Assembly: GCA_016124895.1 (NCBI GenBank)
Contig: WGMU01000023.1
Location: 44,553 to 108,552, forward strand
Direction of reading: 5' to 3'
DNA length: 64,000 bases
Source: a bacterium
Lineage (GTDB): Bacteria > Planctomycetota > Planctomycetia > Planctomycetales > Planctomycetaceae
The notes beneath the pieces are model-generated. The model did no database searches. It was given only the letters and a program-made list of their open reading frames with translations, and was not told where the DNA came from. Both the position numbers and the translations under genes were made by a program. This document shows positions 55,822 through 64,000 of this stretch, piece by piece (the first letter of the stretch is position 1; every line of letters begins with the position of its first letter).

Positions 55822-56344
55822 TCCGCACTCCTCAAAACTTTATCGTGATGTGTTCTCTGTGCCTCAGCTCGCCCGAGCAAGGACGCAGGTCAGTCAGCGC
55901 CGCTCTCACCGGATACCGAGTGGCACTCCCTTTTCGTGATTTGCCTGTCTTCCTGATCAGGCCCCGAAAATCTGGTGTCGCCTGCCGGGCGGGCAGACGA
56001 TTCCGCACTTCCCTGTCGAGCAATCACGACGCACCGATAGCCGGGATGGTAGCGTCCTCCGGCGGGAAGCGAACGGCGTGCCAGGCACTCAGTCAGGCCG
56101 CAACTCGCTATTCTCAAACAGGTTGCGGCAATTTCAGAAAATCGAGAGCTGCCAGAAGCAGCCGATTGGCCGACGATCAGCGAACGACGCTGTCAGAGTG
56201 GCAGGGCGCTACGGGCGACGGTGGCGCTCCTGCGAAGCTGTTTTGGAGCAAGTTCTTCAATCCAGCGAAACTCGCGCGGAGTTTCGCTTCCGGCAGCCGA
56301 ACGTCTCAGCGACTTTCGCGACTGCAAACTCAGCACGAAACGCT

Positions 56345-58600
56345 CTAGTTCCCCGTGGTCGGAATGGCCGGGTCGGGAAGACTCTGCAGCAGTTCGGTCA
56401 CGCGGGTTGGCGTTGGACCGAACGAGCCGACTACGGCGGCTAAAGCGGTCTTAACGGCTGGGTCGGACGCGTTCTGCCAAGCCGTTCGAACATCCAGAAC
56501 TCCCTGCTTCGATAGCAGCACACCGTACTTCTGAATGTGAAACGCAAGCTGCAGCGTGGCAGTTTCACGCAGACGTGGCTCACGAACGTCACTGATGGCA
56601 ATCTCCATCAGTCGCTGCTGCGACGATGTGGTCGGAATCGCTCCGAGCACGATTGCCGCATTGCCCGCCAGTTCCGAGTCCGCTGTCGCATTAAAGATCG
56701 CGTCCTCAGATGGTGCGAGGTTGTAAATCGATGTGCGAGCCCCGCCGGCAATATGAGCGAGCCAGTAAACCGCGGCGCTCATCCTCGCCGCGCGCTGAGC
56801 TTCCGTGACCGGGGGCGTCTGAAGCTGTCCAAGAAACTGCCGGATGCCCAGCTTGAAGCTTGTTTCGCCATTCAGGGCAAAGCCGACCAGCGGATACCGG
56901 TCGATCAGCCGCTGAGCGTCGACAAGCACGGATTCCGGCCCATAGATCACGACGGGAATTCCGGCTGTCCGTGCATCCGCTCGCAGATTGGCAATTGTCT
57001 GATCGAGCCCCCAGCGGATACAGGCCGCGTGAATCACGATCAGTTCGACGTCGCCCCGTTCGGCCGCGATGCGGAAGCCGTCCTGCCCCGTCACAGCGAT
57101 CTGCGGGTCGTACGCCATCTGTCCGAGCAGGCTGGCCATCGTGGCCCCTCGATCCTGATTCGGATCAATGGCCAGGCCGACCGAAGATCCGACATCATTG
57201 AGCGCACGCGTCAGTATCGAAACGACACGTGCCGCCCCGCGAAAGTCCCGTTGCGGATCAAGCTGCAGAACAGTCGATGCAGCCGCAAACTGCACACGAA
57301 AGTCCGGGTAGTTGAGTGCCTGCAGAATCGGCGAGGCCTGACCTTCTCGCCCGGAAAGCTGACCGCGATTTCCAATTTGTGACAGCACCTGCAGCGAAGC
57401 CAGCGTCGCCGCCGGATGCGAATGTTTCAGCGAATACTTCAGCGTGTCGAGCGCCATATCCGGGCCGGCCAGCAGTGCGAGATTGAACGCGGTTCCGGTT
57501 CCGGTCGGCAGCGGCTTGTCCCAGCCGGCAACGTGTGCATCGAATGCGAGCCGCAGCGCCAGAAACAAGGCTTTCACGTCAGTCCGGTCCGGTGACAGAT
57601 TGAGGGCCTGCTTCGCGAACCGGCTACCGACGATCAGCGACGCCGTCTCCGGGGCAAGTTTCCAGGCGGTCAATTGATTCACATCCCGGTTCCACGCCCA
57701 CAGCTCGACATTGCCGTCGGCGTCGAGCGTCCAGGGATACTCGCGACGGAAGTGAGCTTCGGCAATTTTCTGCAGTTCGGCGACGGCTCCGTAACCTGAC
57801 ACGTCGGCGGCGAACCGTTCGTCCCCGCGCAGGATGCGGGCCAGCGCCCGGCGAGCCGACTGTCGCACTCCCGGTGATGAATCTTCGGCAAAAGCCGGAT
57901 ACCACAGCCAGGGCGTGACCGTCTTGTCCCCGAGTAGACCGAGGGCGTCGATCGCGACAGTTCGGGCGTTTTCGTCCGGCGAATCAACCGCCCCCAGCAG
58001 AGCAGGAATAACCGGACGGCCCATCCTCGAGATCGCGTACAGGATCACGTCGCGCTGTTTCGCTGCTCCAGCCGCCCCGACGACCGCCAGCATTCGAGGA
58101 ATCGCCACCGGGCCGGTTGCTCGCAGCGAGAAAATGGCGACCTGCCGTTCCTGCGGATCGCCACTCAGGGCAGCAATCAGTTGATCGACCCGCGCCGGAT
58201 CAGTCGCGTACTTCCGAAAGGCTGCGTTCATCCGATCCAGAAGCTGCGTCGCGTAGGGCTGCAGCCGCTTGTCGTTCGAGAGTTCCAGAAACGCCGCCGC
58301 TCCGTGCTTGTCCCGCATTCTGAGGATTGCCGCGTCAGGCGGATCCTGCTGAATGAGCTGCTTCAGGTAGCCAAGCGCCAGGTTCGGCCGCTCCAGATCG
58401 ATCATCAGCACGACAGCGTCGAACAGGGCTTCCGGGGCAGTCGGTTCGGTCAGCAGGGGGGACGGCTCCTCGTTTGGAATCTTTTGAGCTGCCGCATTTT
58501 GCGCGACGTCGAGGGAGTCGTCCTGCGCACGAAGGGACTCCGGCACGCACAGGAGTGCCCATCCCAGCATTACGATCAGCCCAGCAGGCAGGCGGTGCAT
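56345..58600 (-). CDS. Exported HEAT-repeat protein with receiver-like C-terminal fold
   Basis: A 751-aa exported protein. Residues 1-25 are a signal peptide (PAGLIVMLGWALLCVPESLR). From about 130 to 270 helical repeats like RQVAIFSLRATGPVAIPRML and ENARTVAIDALGLLGD form HEAT/PBS-type units; further repeats follow at 400-460. At about 510-610, DVELIVIHAACIRW, AGIPVVIYGPESV and PLVGFALNGETSFKLGI resemble a response-regulator-type fold whose acidic site is not obvious. The last part (650-720) returns to helical repeats. The role is probably protein-protein binding outside the cytoplasm. It is divergent from the SH3-like gene. Confidence 0.82.
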   Translation of the reverse strand: MHRLPAGLIVMLGWALLCVPESLRAQDDSLDVAQNAAAQKIPNEEPSPLLTEPTAPEALFDAVVLMIDLERPNLALGYLKQLIQQDPPDAAILRMRDKHGAAAFLELSNDKRLQPYATQLLDRMNAAFRKYATDPARVDQLIAALSGDPQERQVAIFSLRATGPVAIPRMLAVVGAAGAAKQRDVILYAISRMGRPVIPALLGAVDSPDENARTVAIDALGLLGDKTVTPWLWYPAFAEDSSPGVRQSARRALARILRGDERFAADVSGYGAVAELQKIAEAHFRREYPWTLDADGNVELWAWNRDVNQLTAWKLAPETASLIVGSRFAKQALNLSPDRTDVKALFLALRLAFDAHVAGWDKPLPTGTGTAFNLALLAGPDMALDTLKYSLKHSHPAATLASLQVLSQIGNRGQLSGREGQASPILQALNYPDFRVQFAAASTVLQLDPQRDFRGAARVVSILTRALNDVGSSVGLAIDPNQDRGATMASLLGQMAYDPQIAVTGQDGFRIAAERGDVELIVIHAACIRWGLDQTIANLRADARTAGIPVVIYGPESVLVDAQRLIDRYPLVGFALNGETSFKLGIRQFLGQLQTPPVTEAQRAARMSAAVYWLAHIAGGARTSIYNLAPSEDAIFNATADSELAGNAAIVLGAIPTTSSQQRLMEIAISDVREPRLRETATLQLAFHIQKYGVLLSKQGVLDVRTAWQNASDPAVKTALAAVVGSFGPTPTRVTELLQSLPDPAIPTTGN

Positions 58601-59119
58601 TCAGTCAGCTCCGTCGGTCTCAGCAGTCGTCACACGGCAATTCAGGTTCGCGCCTGCGACGACTCGACGAGCTGCCGCCAGCGGCGAACATCGTGCGGCA
58701 GAACCGGGCTGGAAAACAATCGTAATTCCCCAGACTGCCACGATTTCCGATCTTCTGAATCGGTGTCCTTTCCTGTCGTGTGCAGTGTGTTCGGAACGCC
58801 GCGTTGCAGCGGAAAGTCCGAGCGCACCAGTTCTACTGATTGTTCCCGCGTCGTCAGTTATCGGACGGTGTCCGCAGGCTGATCCACTGCGTTCCGCGCA
58901 CGACCCGCAAATCCGGGCGAGCGAGACTGCTCTTGAGGCAGAACGGCAAAAAAAGCTATTCAGACAGTCCCTTCACAAGCGACTGAGCGGCTCTGCGCCG
59001 CACGCTGCCCCACCCCGCAATCTGCGGACATCTCAACTCCCCTCAGACTTCCCAGCCTGTTCATTCCGCGACACGTCAACTGATTTCAGTGGCGGCGGCT
59101 GAACAATGAGGACTCTGCT
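58601..59119. other. Divergent intergenic region
   Basis: About 520 bases between the HEAT-repeat gene (-) and the SH3-like gene (+). A weak open frame (58785-59102) lacks conserved features. No clear promoter motif or structure was seen. Confidence 0.45.
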
Positions 59120-60799
59120 ATGCGACCTGCCTGTTCGATCTCTTTTACGAGACACGGCCGCCCGCGCCGACTTCATCCAACCGCGGCAGCACTCTGCCTC
59201 CTGACACTTCTACTGCTCGCTCCCCGGACTTCTGAGGCGGACGACACGCCGTTCGAAGCCATCGTCAATCAGGATCAGGCCTTCGTGCTCAGTGGTTACG
59301 GCGGCGACGGACACGTCCAGACGGCGAAACTGAAACGCGGAGAACGAGTGACGGTTGTCCGGCAGGATTTCAGCGGCTGGTACATGATCGAACCGCCGGA
59401 AGGCAGCTTCAGTTGGATTCGGCAGGATTTTGTCGAGCGACGCGGCAGCAACACGGCGATCGTCAATTCCGATGAGGCCATCGACTGGATCGGCAGCAGT
59501 GTCGAGCAGTCCGGGCTGAAAATCTTCCACAAACTGTCGCGTGGCGAACGTGTCGACATTCTTGGCGAGCGGGAGTTTCACAAGGGCAGCGATGCCGTCC
59601 CGATGTTCAAAATCCGACCGCCGCGAGGCGAGTATCGATACATCAACCGCCGTGACGTCGTCAAAGCGTCCGAGTACCGCGGCCAGCCCGACCTGTTGGC
59701 CTCCTCGCAGGCGGACCGCCCGGCCGGCATCTCACTGGCCGCGCCGGAAATTGATCCATTTGCAGAGACGACGCGAACAGCGACCGAACCGTCGACGTCT
59801 GCGTCGAACCCCGGGGGGACGAAACCGGCAGGCTCAGCCGTCGCGGCATCCGAATCACTGATTCCGCAACCACGGGACGGAGGCTTCGGAGATTCGTCAT
59901 CAAGGCCAGGCCAGGGCAGCCATGTCGGGCCGGATGTCGCCTTCGAGAAGCTGGCGCCAATCAGCGAAACACCGCTCGATCCCGCCGAACGTCAGGTCAT
60001 CGAAAACGCCTGGGAGGAACTCGAACGAATCGACGTCGAGTTTCGCGAGATGGTCAAACGGGATTCCGCAAGCTGGAGCCTCGATCGAGTCCGCAGTCGC
60101 TATACAGCCCTTCGCAGCCAGGCGGACTCGGCCAGCCTGGACCGGATGCTCGATCAGCGACTGGCGGCCATCGATCGTTATCAGAAGATCCAGACGCTCG
60201 ACAACGAAATCCGCTCGATCATGTCGCAGACCGAAGCCCGCGATGAAGAGATTCGCAAGTCGTACTCCGCGATGTGGCACTCGGCGTCGACAGTCAATCC
60301 GCCGCAGACAATGGTCCGTTCTCCCTACCTGACGACAACGCAGCCGACAGCTCCGCAACCGGGGCTGCCTTCGAACGCGAATCCGCAACTCGCTGCGAAT
60401 CAGCCACCGCTGGTCGTTCCTTCCGGCCAACCCGCCCCGGCGCAGCAGCTCGTTCCACAGCCGCAGCCGGTTCCACAGTCGGCTCCTGCCCCGCGGCCTT
60501 CGCAGCCACAGACGTTCGCGCCGACGCAGACACCGACGCCCGTCAATCCTGCCCCGCCGAAGTTTGACGGTGCCGGCATCATACAGCGATCGGCGTCGAC
60601 GCAGGCCAATGGTGCGACGCACGTTCTGCTGGCTCCCAACGGTCGAGTCCTCACGTATCTGCAGGCGGGACCGGGTCTCAATCTCGACGCATACCTCGGC
60701 CGGGCAATGGGTCTGACCGGCCCGCGCAGCTTCCGTCACGAACTCAACGCCGACTTCATGGTCGTCCGCCGCCTGACCCCGGTGCGTCTGCTGCCTTGA
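59120..60799 (+). CDS. Exported SH3-like domain protein with Pro/Gln-rich region
   Basis: A 559-aa exported protein. The signal segment is at about 20-40 (ALCLLTLLLLAPRTSEA). Residues 45-110 (FEAIVNQDQAFVLSGYGG to WIRQDFVERRG) and 112-185 (AIVNSDEAIDWIGSSV to YRYINRRDVVKAS) are two SH3-like units, each starting with A-I-V-N and resembling bacterial SH3b domains that bind cell-wall or sugar polymers. A helical part (280-380) has coiled-coil character; residues about 400-490 are Pro/Gln/Ala-rich, unstructured. The C terminus (500-559) reads HVLLAPNGRVLTYLQAG. Likely a cell-envelope binding protein; function unknown. Confidence 0.8.
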   Translation: MRPACSISFTRHGRPRRLHPTAAALCLLTLLLLAPRTSEADDTPFEAIVNQDQAFVLSGYGGDGHVQTAKLKRGERVTVVRQDFSGWYMIEPPEGSFSWIRQDFVERRGSNTAIVNSDEAIDWIGSSVEQSGLKIFHKLSRGERVDILGEREFHKGSDAVPMFKIRPPRGEYRYINRRDVVKASEYRGQPDLLASSQADRPAGISLAAPEIDPFAETTRTATEPSTSASNPGGTKPAGSAVAASESLIPQPRDGGFGDSSSRPGQGSHVGPDVAFEKLAPISETPLDPAERQVIENAWEELERIDVEFREMVKRDSASWSLDRVRSRYTALRSQADSASLDRMLDQRLAAIDRYQKIQTLDNEIRSIMSQTEARDEEIRKSYSAMWHSASTVNPPQTMVRSPYLTTTQPTAPQPGLPSNANPQLAANQPPLVVPSGQPAPAQQLVPQPQPVPQSAPAPRPSQPQTFAPTQTPTPVNPAPPKFDGAGIIQRSASTQANGATHVLLAPNGRVLTYLQAGPGLNLDAYLGRAMGLTGPRSFRHELNADFMVVRRLTPVRLLP

Positions 60800-61452
60800 C
60801 GCCAGACGCAGCCGTCTCGCTCCCCCTGAAATGAGTCGTCGCCCGACATCGAGGTAGCAGAACGGCGCAAGCCGTCCGGTGTCCGCCCCTGGCCAACTTC
60901 ACGGAGCCTCCTCCCGACCCGTGTGCCACTGGTTCTGGCAGTGCGAAACTCCGGGACACAGCATTCGGTCAGCACCGACAGAGCCCGTGCGACACAATTC
61001 CAACTCCCTGCCACACGTGCTGCTGCGCTTTCAACGAACTGCCTGGCCCGTTCCGCATCCCCGGCAGCGTTCCGCCGCGGCAACGTGTTGCGTTTCCGCA
61101 ACGGCCGCTTAACGCTCGTTCTGAGCGGGACTTGCGGCATCACCCCGGCCTGAACGGCACTCCCGCGTTGCTGCGGCTCAACATCTGGCTCAGCATCCGG
61201 CCGGACACGGCGGCAGATTTCCGAACGCTACTGAATGACAATAACTCCTGAAGCAGAAACAGGTTGCGGCCAGTTTCTGAGTCATTCTGCCAGGTTTTCT
61301 TTGCGCCAACGGGCATCTCTGGCATTCAGCCTGCTTTACACCCCGGCACAAGCGACGCGAGACGGCACGACAGAAAGAAACGCCGGGTGACTCGCACAAC
61401 ACCAGCCAGCAAGCAGCAACCTGCCAGACCAAACGCCAGAGAGGAACAAGCC
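60800..61452. other. Intergenic region upstream of the prepilin-like gene
   Basis: About 650 bases. No gene is supported. It holds a sigma-54-like site at 61320-61335. The short frames have noisy composition. Confidence 0.45.
61320..61335 (+). promoter_or_regulatory. Possible sigma-54-type promoter
   Basis: TGGCATTCAGCCTGCT fits the -24/-12 pattern (TGGCA with GG at -24 and TGC at -12, correct spacing). It would start transcription near 61347, about 105 bases before the prepilin-like gene. Single-site match by eye; chance occurrence is possible. Confidence 0.35.
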
Positions 61453-61758
61453 ATGAGCAACCTGATCAACACCCTGTGGAACGACGAAAACGGCTTTGTG
61501 GTTTCCGCCGAGCTGGTTCTGATCACGACGATCGCTGTTCTGGGACTCGTCGTCGGACTCAGCGAAGTTTCGCACGCCATCAACAACGAACTTGAAGATG
61601 TCGCCTCGGCCTTCGGATCACTGAATCAGTCGTACTCGGCCAGTGGCCTGCGATCCTGTCACAAGAGTTCCAAAGCCGGCTCCAGCTTCACCGACCACGC
61701 CGACCTCTGCGACAGCGAGTATGACATCGTTACGATCGGTGCTCAGAGCGAGAACTGA
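61453..61758 (+). CDS. Small prepilin-like/Flp-like exported protein
   Basis: A 101-aa protein. Its N terminus reads MSNLINTLWNDENGFVVSAEL, a short charged leader, then G-F with E at position 6 after the glycine, followed by one hydrophobic stretch (LVLITTIAVLGLVVGLSEVS), as in class III or Flp/Tad prepilins. The rest is hydrophilic with two cysteines (RSCHK and ADLCDSE) that could pair. The ATG has AGAGAGGAACAAGCC upstream. Similar peptides are common in planctomycetes, sometimes under misleading enzyme names. No processing peptidase lies nearby. Confidence 0.72.
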   Translation: MSNLINTLWNDENGFVVSAELVLITTIAVLGLVVGLSEVSHAINNELEDVASAFGSLNQSYSASGLRSCHKSSKAGSSFTDHADLCDSEYDIVTIGAQSEN

Positions 61759-62238
61759 TCAGAACACAACGGCGCGCTGCAGATCGGCGATCGCGGCCCT
61801 CTGCAGTACACCTGCCCTCGCGATACCGAACAAAGACAACTTCAACACCGAACACTGATAATTGCAGGCGTGGCGCAGGTTTGGCTCGTGGCACACGGGC
61901 AGCCGGATTCAGCCTCTCTCTGATCCGGCTGTCCGCCACGACTGCCAGCAGTGACCGCTCCGCGGACCGGAATAAGCTGTCTGCTCTGACGACGCCCCGC
62001 TTCCCCCTTCGATACCACCCAGAAGCCCGGCGTCACCAACCGTGAAGTGAGTGAACACCCGATCCACCTCAGCGAGTTCGGTTAGCCAGAACGCCCACAA
62101 CATCCTCGGCGATGCTGCGGGCGTTTTCTTTGTGAGGTCGGAAGTCGGAATGCGAAAGTCAGAAATCAGGACGACAGCCCGTGACAGCTTCACGGGTTGA
62201 CTCGGAAAACGAGGATCGCGGTTTCGTTGAGCGTTGCT
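61759..62238. other. Intergenic region after the prepilin-like gene
   Basis: About 480 bases between the prepilin-like gene (+) and the diadenylate cyclase gene (-). It contains one terminator-like hairpin (62090-62130) and a GAAGTCGGAATGCGAAAGTC repeat-like string near 62139. No gene was seen. Confidence 0.5.
62090..62130 (+). terminator. Possible terminator
   Basis: AACGCCC (62090-62096) and GGGCGTT (62119-62125) enclose a CATC/GATG inner pairing and are followed by TTTTCTTTG. On the plus strand it could end the prepilin transcript. Confidence 0.5.
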
Positions 62239-63171
62239 TCAGCCAGCCGTTGACTCACCCTGCTGCTCCTGGTCGCTCCACTTCATGGCGCGGTCGATCG
62301 GTTCGATGCGCAGCACGACCATGCCGTCTTTGAAGATGCGGACGGTGCCCGTCGATTCCGAGACGGCAATGGCAATGGCGTCGGTCGTTTTCGAGATCGC
62401 CGCCGCCGCCCAGTGCCGGGCTCCCAGGCCTTTCGACAGCGTCAGCCCTTCGGCAGGAGCGTCCAGAATCCGACCGGCCGCCTCAACGACGCCGTCAGCC
62501 GAAATGACGAACGCCCCGTCAATCTGCGCCAACTCTTTGACGCTCTCACGCACGCGTGCCTGCCGCAGACTGCACTCTTTGCGCGGATAACCTTTAAACG
62601 GATCGTGAATCTGTTCGTGCGACTGCGCCAGCACTCTGCGGTGATTGCCGACGACAAACAGTGCTCCAACCGGCTTGCCTTCGCGACCCTCTTTTCCAAT
62701 ATCGACCGCGAGGTTCACAACCAGCCGCAGCGTTTCCAGCGGGACAGTGGTTTCCAGCCGCTGCAGATCGCGCGATGTCAGCTTCGTCAGATGCTCGGAC
62801 AGATCGAGGATGCTGATCGAATCGAGTTCCTCGCGGTCGTACGCCGCGTACAGCGCGACGACGGTATCTCCACTCTTCAGTAACTCGTCGGCGATCGCTT
62901 CAAGCAGTGCCGAGACAAGCTGCATCTGCCGTGTCTCGGGCTCTTCGATCACCGGAACGTGATTGACGTCGTCCTTCTCAGCCGCCTCAACCACGTCACC
63001 CCGGTCCGAAGCCACAATGATTGGTGTCGGCCCAACGCGGGTCTGAATCTCGGCGAAGTTGTAAGCCCGCTCGGCCAGCAGCACGATCGCGGCTGCTTTG
63101 TGGCTGTCCGCCAGCGTTTTCGCTGCGTTAAGCAATCCTTCGGAATGTGGCGTGAGCTGTGCCCGGGCCAT
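62239..63171 (-). CDS. dacZ: DacZ-type diadenylate cyclase (PK_C-like N domain plus DAC domain)
   Basis: Makes c-di-AMP from two ATP. The protein is 310 aa. The C-terminal DAC domain has the catalytic DGA at 218-220 (AQIDGAFVISADGVVEAAG) and GLGARHWAAAAISKTTDAI at about 248-266, with the usual RHR arginine replaced by tryptophan (RHW). The N-terminal part (about 10-75) reads AAAIVLLAERAYNFAEIQTR and resembles a pyruvate-kinase C-terminal-like domain, the layout I know from archaeal DacZ rather than DisA, CdaA or CdaS. Residues about 85-200 form a connecting region. No transmembrane segment. The symbol is assigned from architecture only; activity of the altered motif is unproved. Confidence 0.78.
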   Translation of the reverse strand: MARAQLTPHSEGLLNAAKTLADSHKAAAIVLLAERAYNFAEIQTRVGPTPIIVASDRGDVVEAAEKDDVNHVPVIEEPETRQMQLVSALLEAIADELLKSGDTVVALYAAYDREELDSISILDLSEHLTKLTSRDLQRLETTVPLETLRLVVNLAVDIGKEGREGKPVGALFVVGNHRRVLAQSHEQIHDPFKGYPRKECSLRQARVRESVKELAQIDGAFVISADGVVEAAGRILDAPAEGLTLSKGLGARHWAAAAISKTTDAIAIAVSESTGTVRIFKDGMVVLRIEPIDRAMKWSDQEQQGESTAG

Positions 63172-63338
63172 TGAGTGGGACTCTGTGGTGCGAAAATCAT
63201 GGATCGAAAGTGAACGGCGAGCGAAGTCTAGTGCCGGTTTTTCAGGTTTGCATGGACGCTCTGCTGGAATTTATCGGCAATTGCTCGATCGCCCGGACAA
63301 CGCCAACCACAAAACGCAGTCACAATGCTGTCGCGTGA

Positions 63339-63572
63339 TTACTCGTCCGCTGACGCTTGATCGGCAGCGAGTTCGGCCGCCTGGAAATCGATCTTCCGGT
63401 GTGTCCCGTCGCAGAACGGCCGCCGTCCACTGGCTCCGCAGCGGCACAGAGCCACGTTCTCTCGCGCGGAAATGTCGAACGGCTGCAGTTCGTGATCGAC
63501 CACGCGAACTGGCCCCGTCACAACCAGAGGCCCGTTCAACCGGCAGCGGATCACAACTTCTGCGTCACTCAT
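63339..63572 (-). CDS. CDGSH iron-sulfur domain protein
   Basis: A 77-aa protein with one CDGSH-type [2Fe-2S] site. The ligands are C43, C45, C54 and H58 in CRCGASGRRPFCDGTH, the mitoNEET-type C-x-C-x8-C-x3-H pattern. The N-terminal half (VVIRCRLNGPLVVTGPVRVV) is a beta region common in bacterial members. The C-terminal tail is alanine-rich and acidic. No signal peptide or membrane anchor. It is probably a redox or cluster-transfer protein of the cytoplasm. It lies downstream of a 163-base gap from the diadenylate cyclase start; no functional link is implied. Confidence 0.9.
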   Translation of the reverse strand: MSDAEVVIRCRLNGPLVVTGPVRVVDHELQPFDISARENVALCRCGASGRRPFCDGTHRKIDFQAAELAADQASADE

Positions 63573-63958
63573 GTCCGATTCTCTCCCTCTTCACGCAGTC
63601 AAACGGTCCATGCCCACGGCGGCGAGCCCGTTTGCGACTTACTGACAACTGATCGTTCCACTGCCGGCAACGTAAGGCGTTTCCGTGTTTGCGAGCCGGT
63701 TCAACAATGCCAACAGGCCGATGTCCAGCATCATTCTGCCTGACTCCCGGCAGAATGATGCACTGACCATCCTGTCGACGGTTGGCGGCGTGACGATTCA
63801 ATGCCGCCGCCAGCGGCTGGCCACGCAACGACTCGCCGCCGCCGACAGCGCAGATTTGATGGCTCATCCGGTAAGTCGGGGCTGTTGGTTGCGAAGAGTG
63901 GACATGCTGGGTTGCACTGGGGTGGTTGCGACACCTTCCTCAGAGCGGAGTTTCCAGC
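63573..63958. other. Intergenic region before the right-edge transposase start
   Basis: About 390 bases with no supported gene. The end (63890-63958), starting near GGCTGTTGGTTGCGAAGAG, has a character compatible with the left end of an insertion sequence. I cannot define its terminal repeat without the other end. Confidence 0.4.
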
Positions 63959-64000
63959 ATGTCCACGAGTCTGTTGTATCACGCATTTGGCATTCGGGGC
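63959..64000 (+). CDS. Start of a transposase gene, probably ISL3 family, partial
   Basis: Only 14 codons are visible: MSTSLLYHAFGIRG. This N terminus matches my memory of planctomycete ISL3-family transposases, which begin MSxSLLYHAFGxRGY. The ATG is at 63959-63961; GGAGTTTCCAGC precedes it. The rest lies outside the window, so the family call rests on the first residues and is not certain. Confidence 0.55.
   Translation, partial: MSTSLLYHAFGIRG

Noticed and set aside
55822..55990. CIRCE operator upstream of groES
   Set aside because: GGGAGTGCCACTC is present on the minus strand but does not form the TTAGCACTC-N9-GAGTGCTAA pattern.

Overview
The window looks like a chromosomal segment of a planctomycete (phylum Planctomycetota). 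The evidence is the gene set: a giant LEPR-XLL-type surface protein, a DUF1587/1592/1588/1585 cytochrome-like protein with a DUF1552 partner, a Pirellula-type heme-binding domain protein, a sulfatase, PQQ-like propeller proteins, a Uma2 protein, an HTTM protein, a B12-dependent ribonucleotide reductase and a hopene-cyclase-like enzyme. Composition is moderately high GC. Most genes are chromosomal housekeeping or lineage-typical genes. No prophage or CRISPR array was seen; an insertion sequence appears to begin at the very right edge.

Layout. 1-10634 (-) is one open frame of more than 3,540 codons, running off the left edge: a multidomain secreted protein with Ig-like, PPC-like, beta-helix and zinc-metalloprotease parts. 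11.4-14.6 kb (-) holds trpF, a DUF1015 gene and an RluD-type pseudouridine synthase. 14.8-18.0 kb (+) holds glgC and a two-gene HTTM membrane pair. 18.4-21.4 kb (-) is nrdJ. 21.4-24.7 kb is sparse, with a small membrane protein, a DUF2617-like protein and an alkyltransferase. 24.7-28.3 kb (+) has a conserved unknown, a Gfo/Idh oxidoreductase and a sulfatase. 28.3-37.8 kb holds a PQQ-like protein, the DUF1592/DUF1552 pair split by a yefM-yoeB toxin-antitoxin module, Uma2, a hydrolase, a double USP protein and a heme-binding protein. 38.2-42.4 kb (+) is a flagellar set: flgN-like, flgK, flgL. 42.5-45.1 kb contains a palindrome-rich convergent junction, an esterase, the SRP RNA and a second PQQ-like protein.

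45.7-53.7 kb (+) holds proC, a squalene-hopene-cyclase-like gene, a DUF116-polyprenyl synthetase fusion, a CaMKII-association-domain protein, panD, a pseudo-receiver and argC. 53.8-55.8 kb (-) is groES-groEL. 56.3-60.8 kb is a divergent pair encoding a HEAT-repeat and an SH3-like exported protein. 61.4-63.6 kb has a prepilin-like peptide, a DacZ-type diadenylate cyclase and a CDGSH protein. A transposase start lies at 63,959.

The genes that seem to work together are the isoprenoid pair (prenyl synthase plus cyclase), the flagellar hook-junction set, the toxin-antitoxin pair and the chaperonins. The most unusual signals are families of palindromic repeats, some lying in frame inside genes (47.8 and 48.4-48.7 kb in the cyclase, 17.4 kb in the HTTM gene). 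Also notable are the DUF116-prenyltransferase fusion and the archaeal-looking architecture of the c-di-AMP synthase. All domain assignments were made by eye from the translated sequence; no database search was run.
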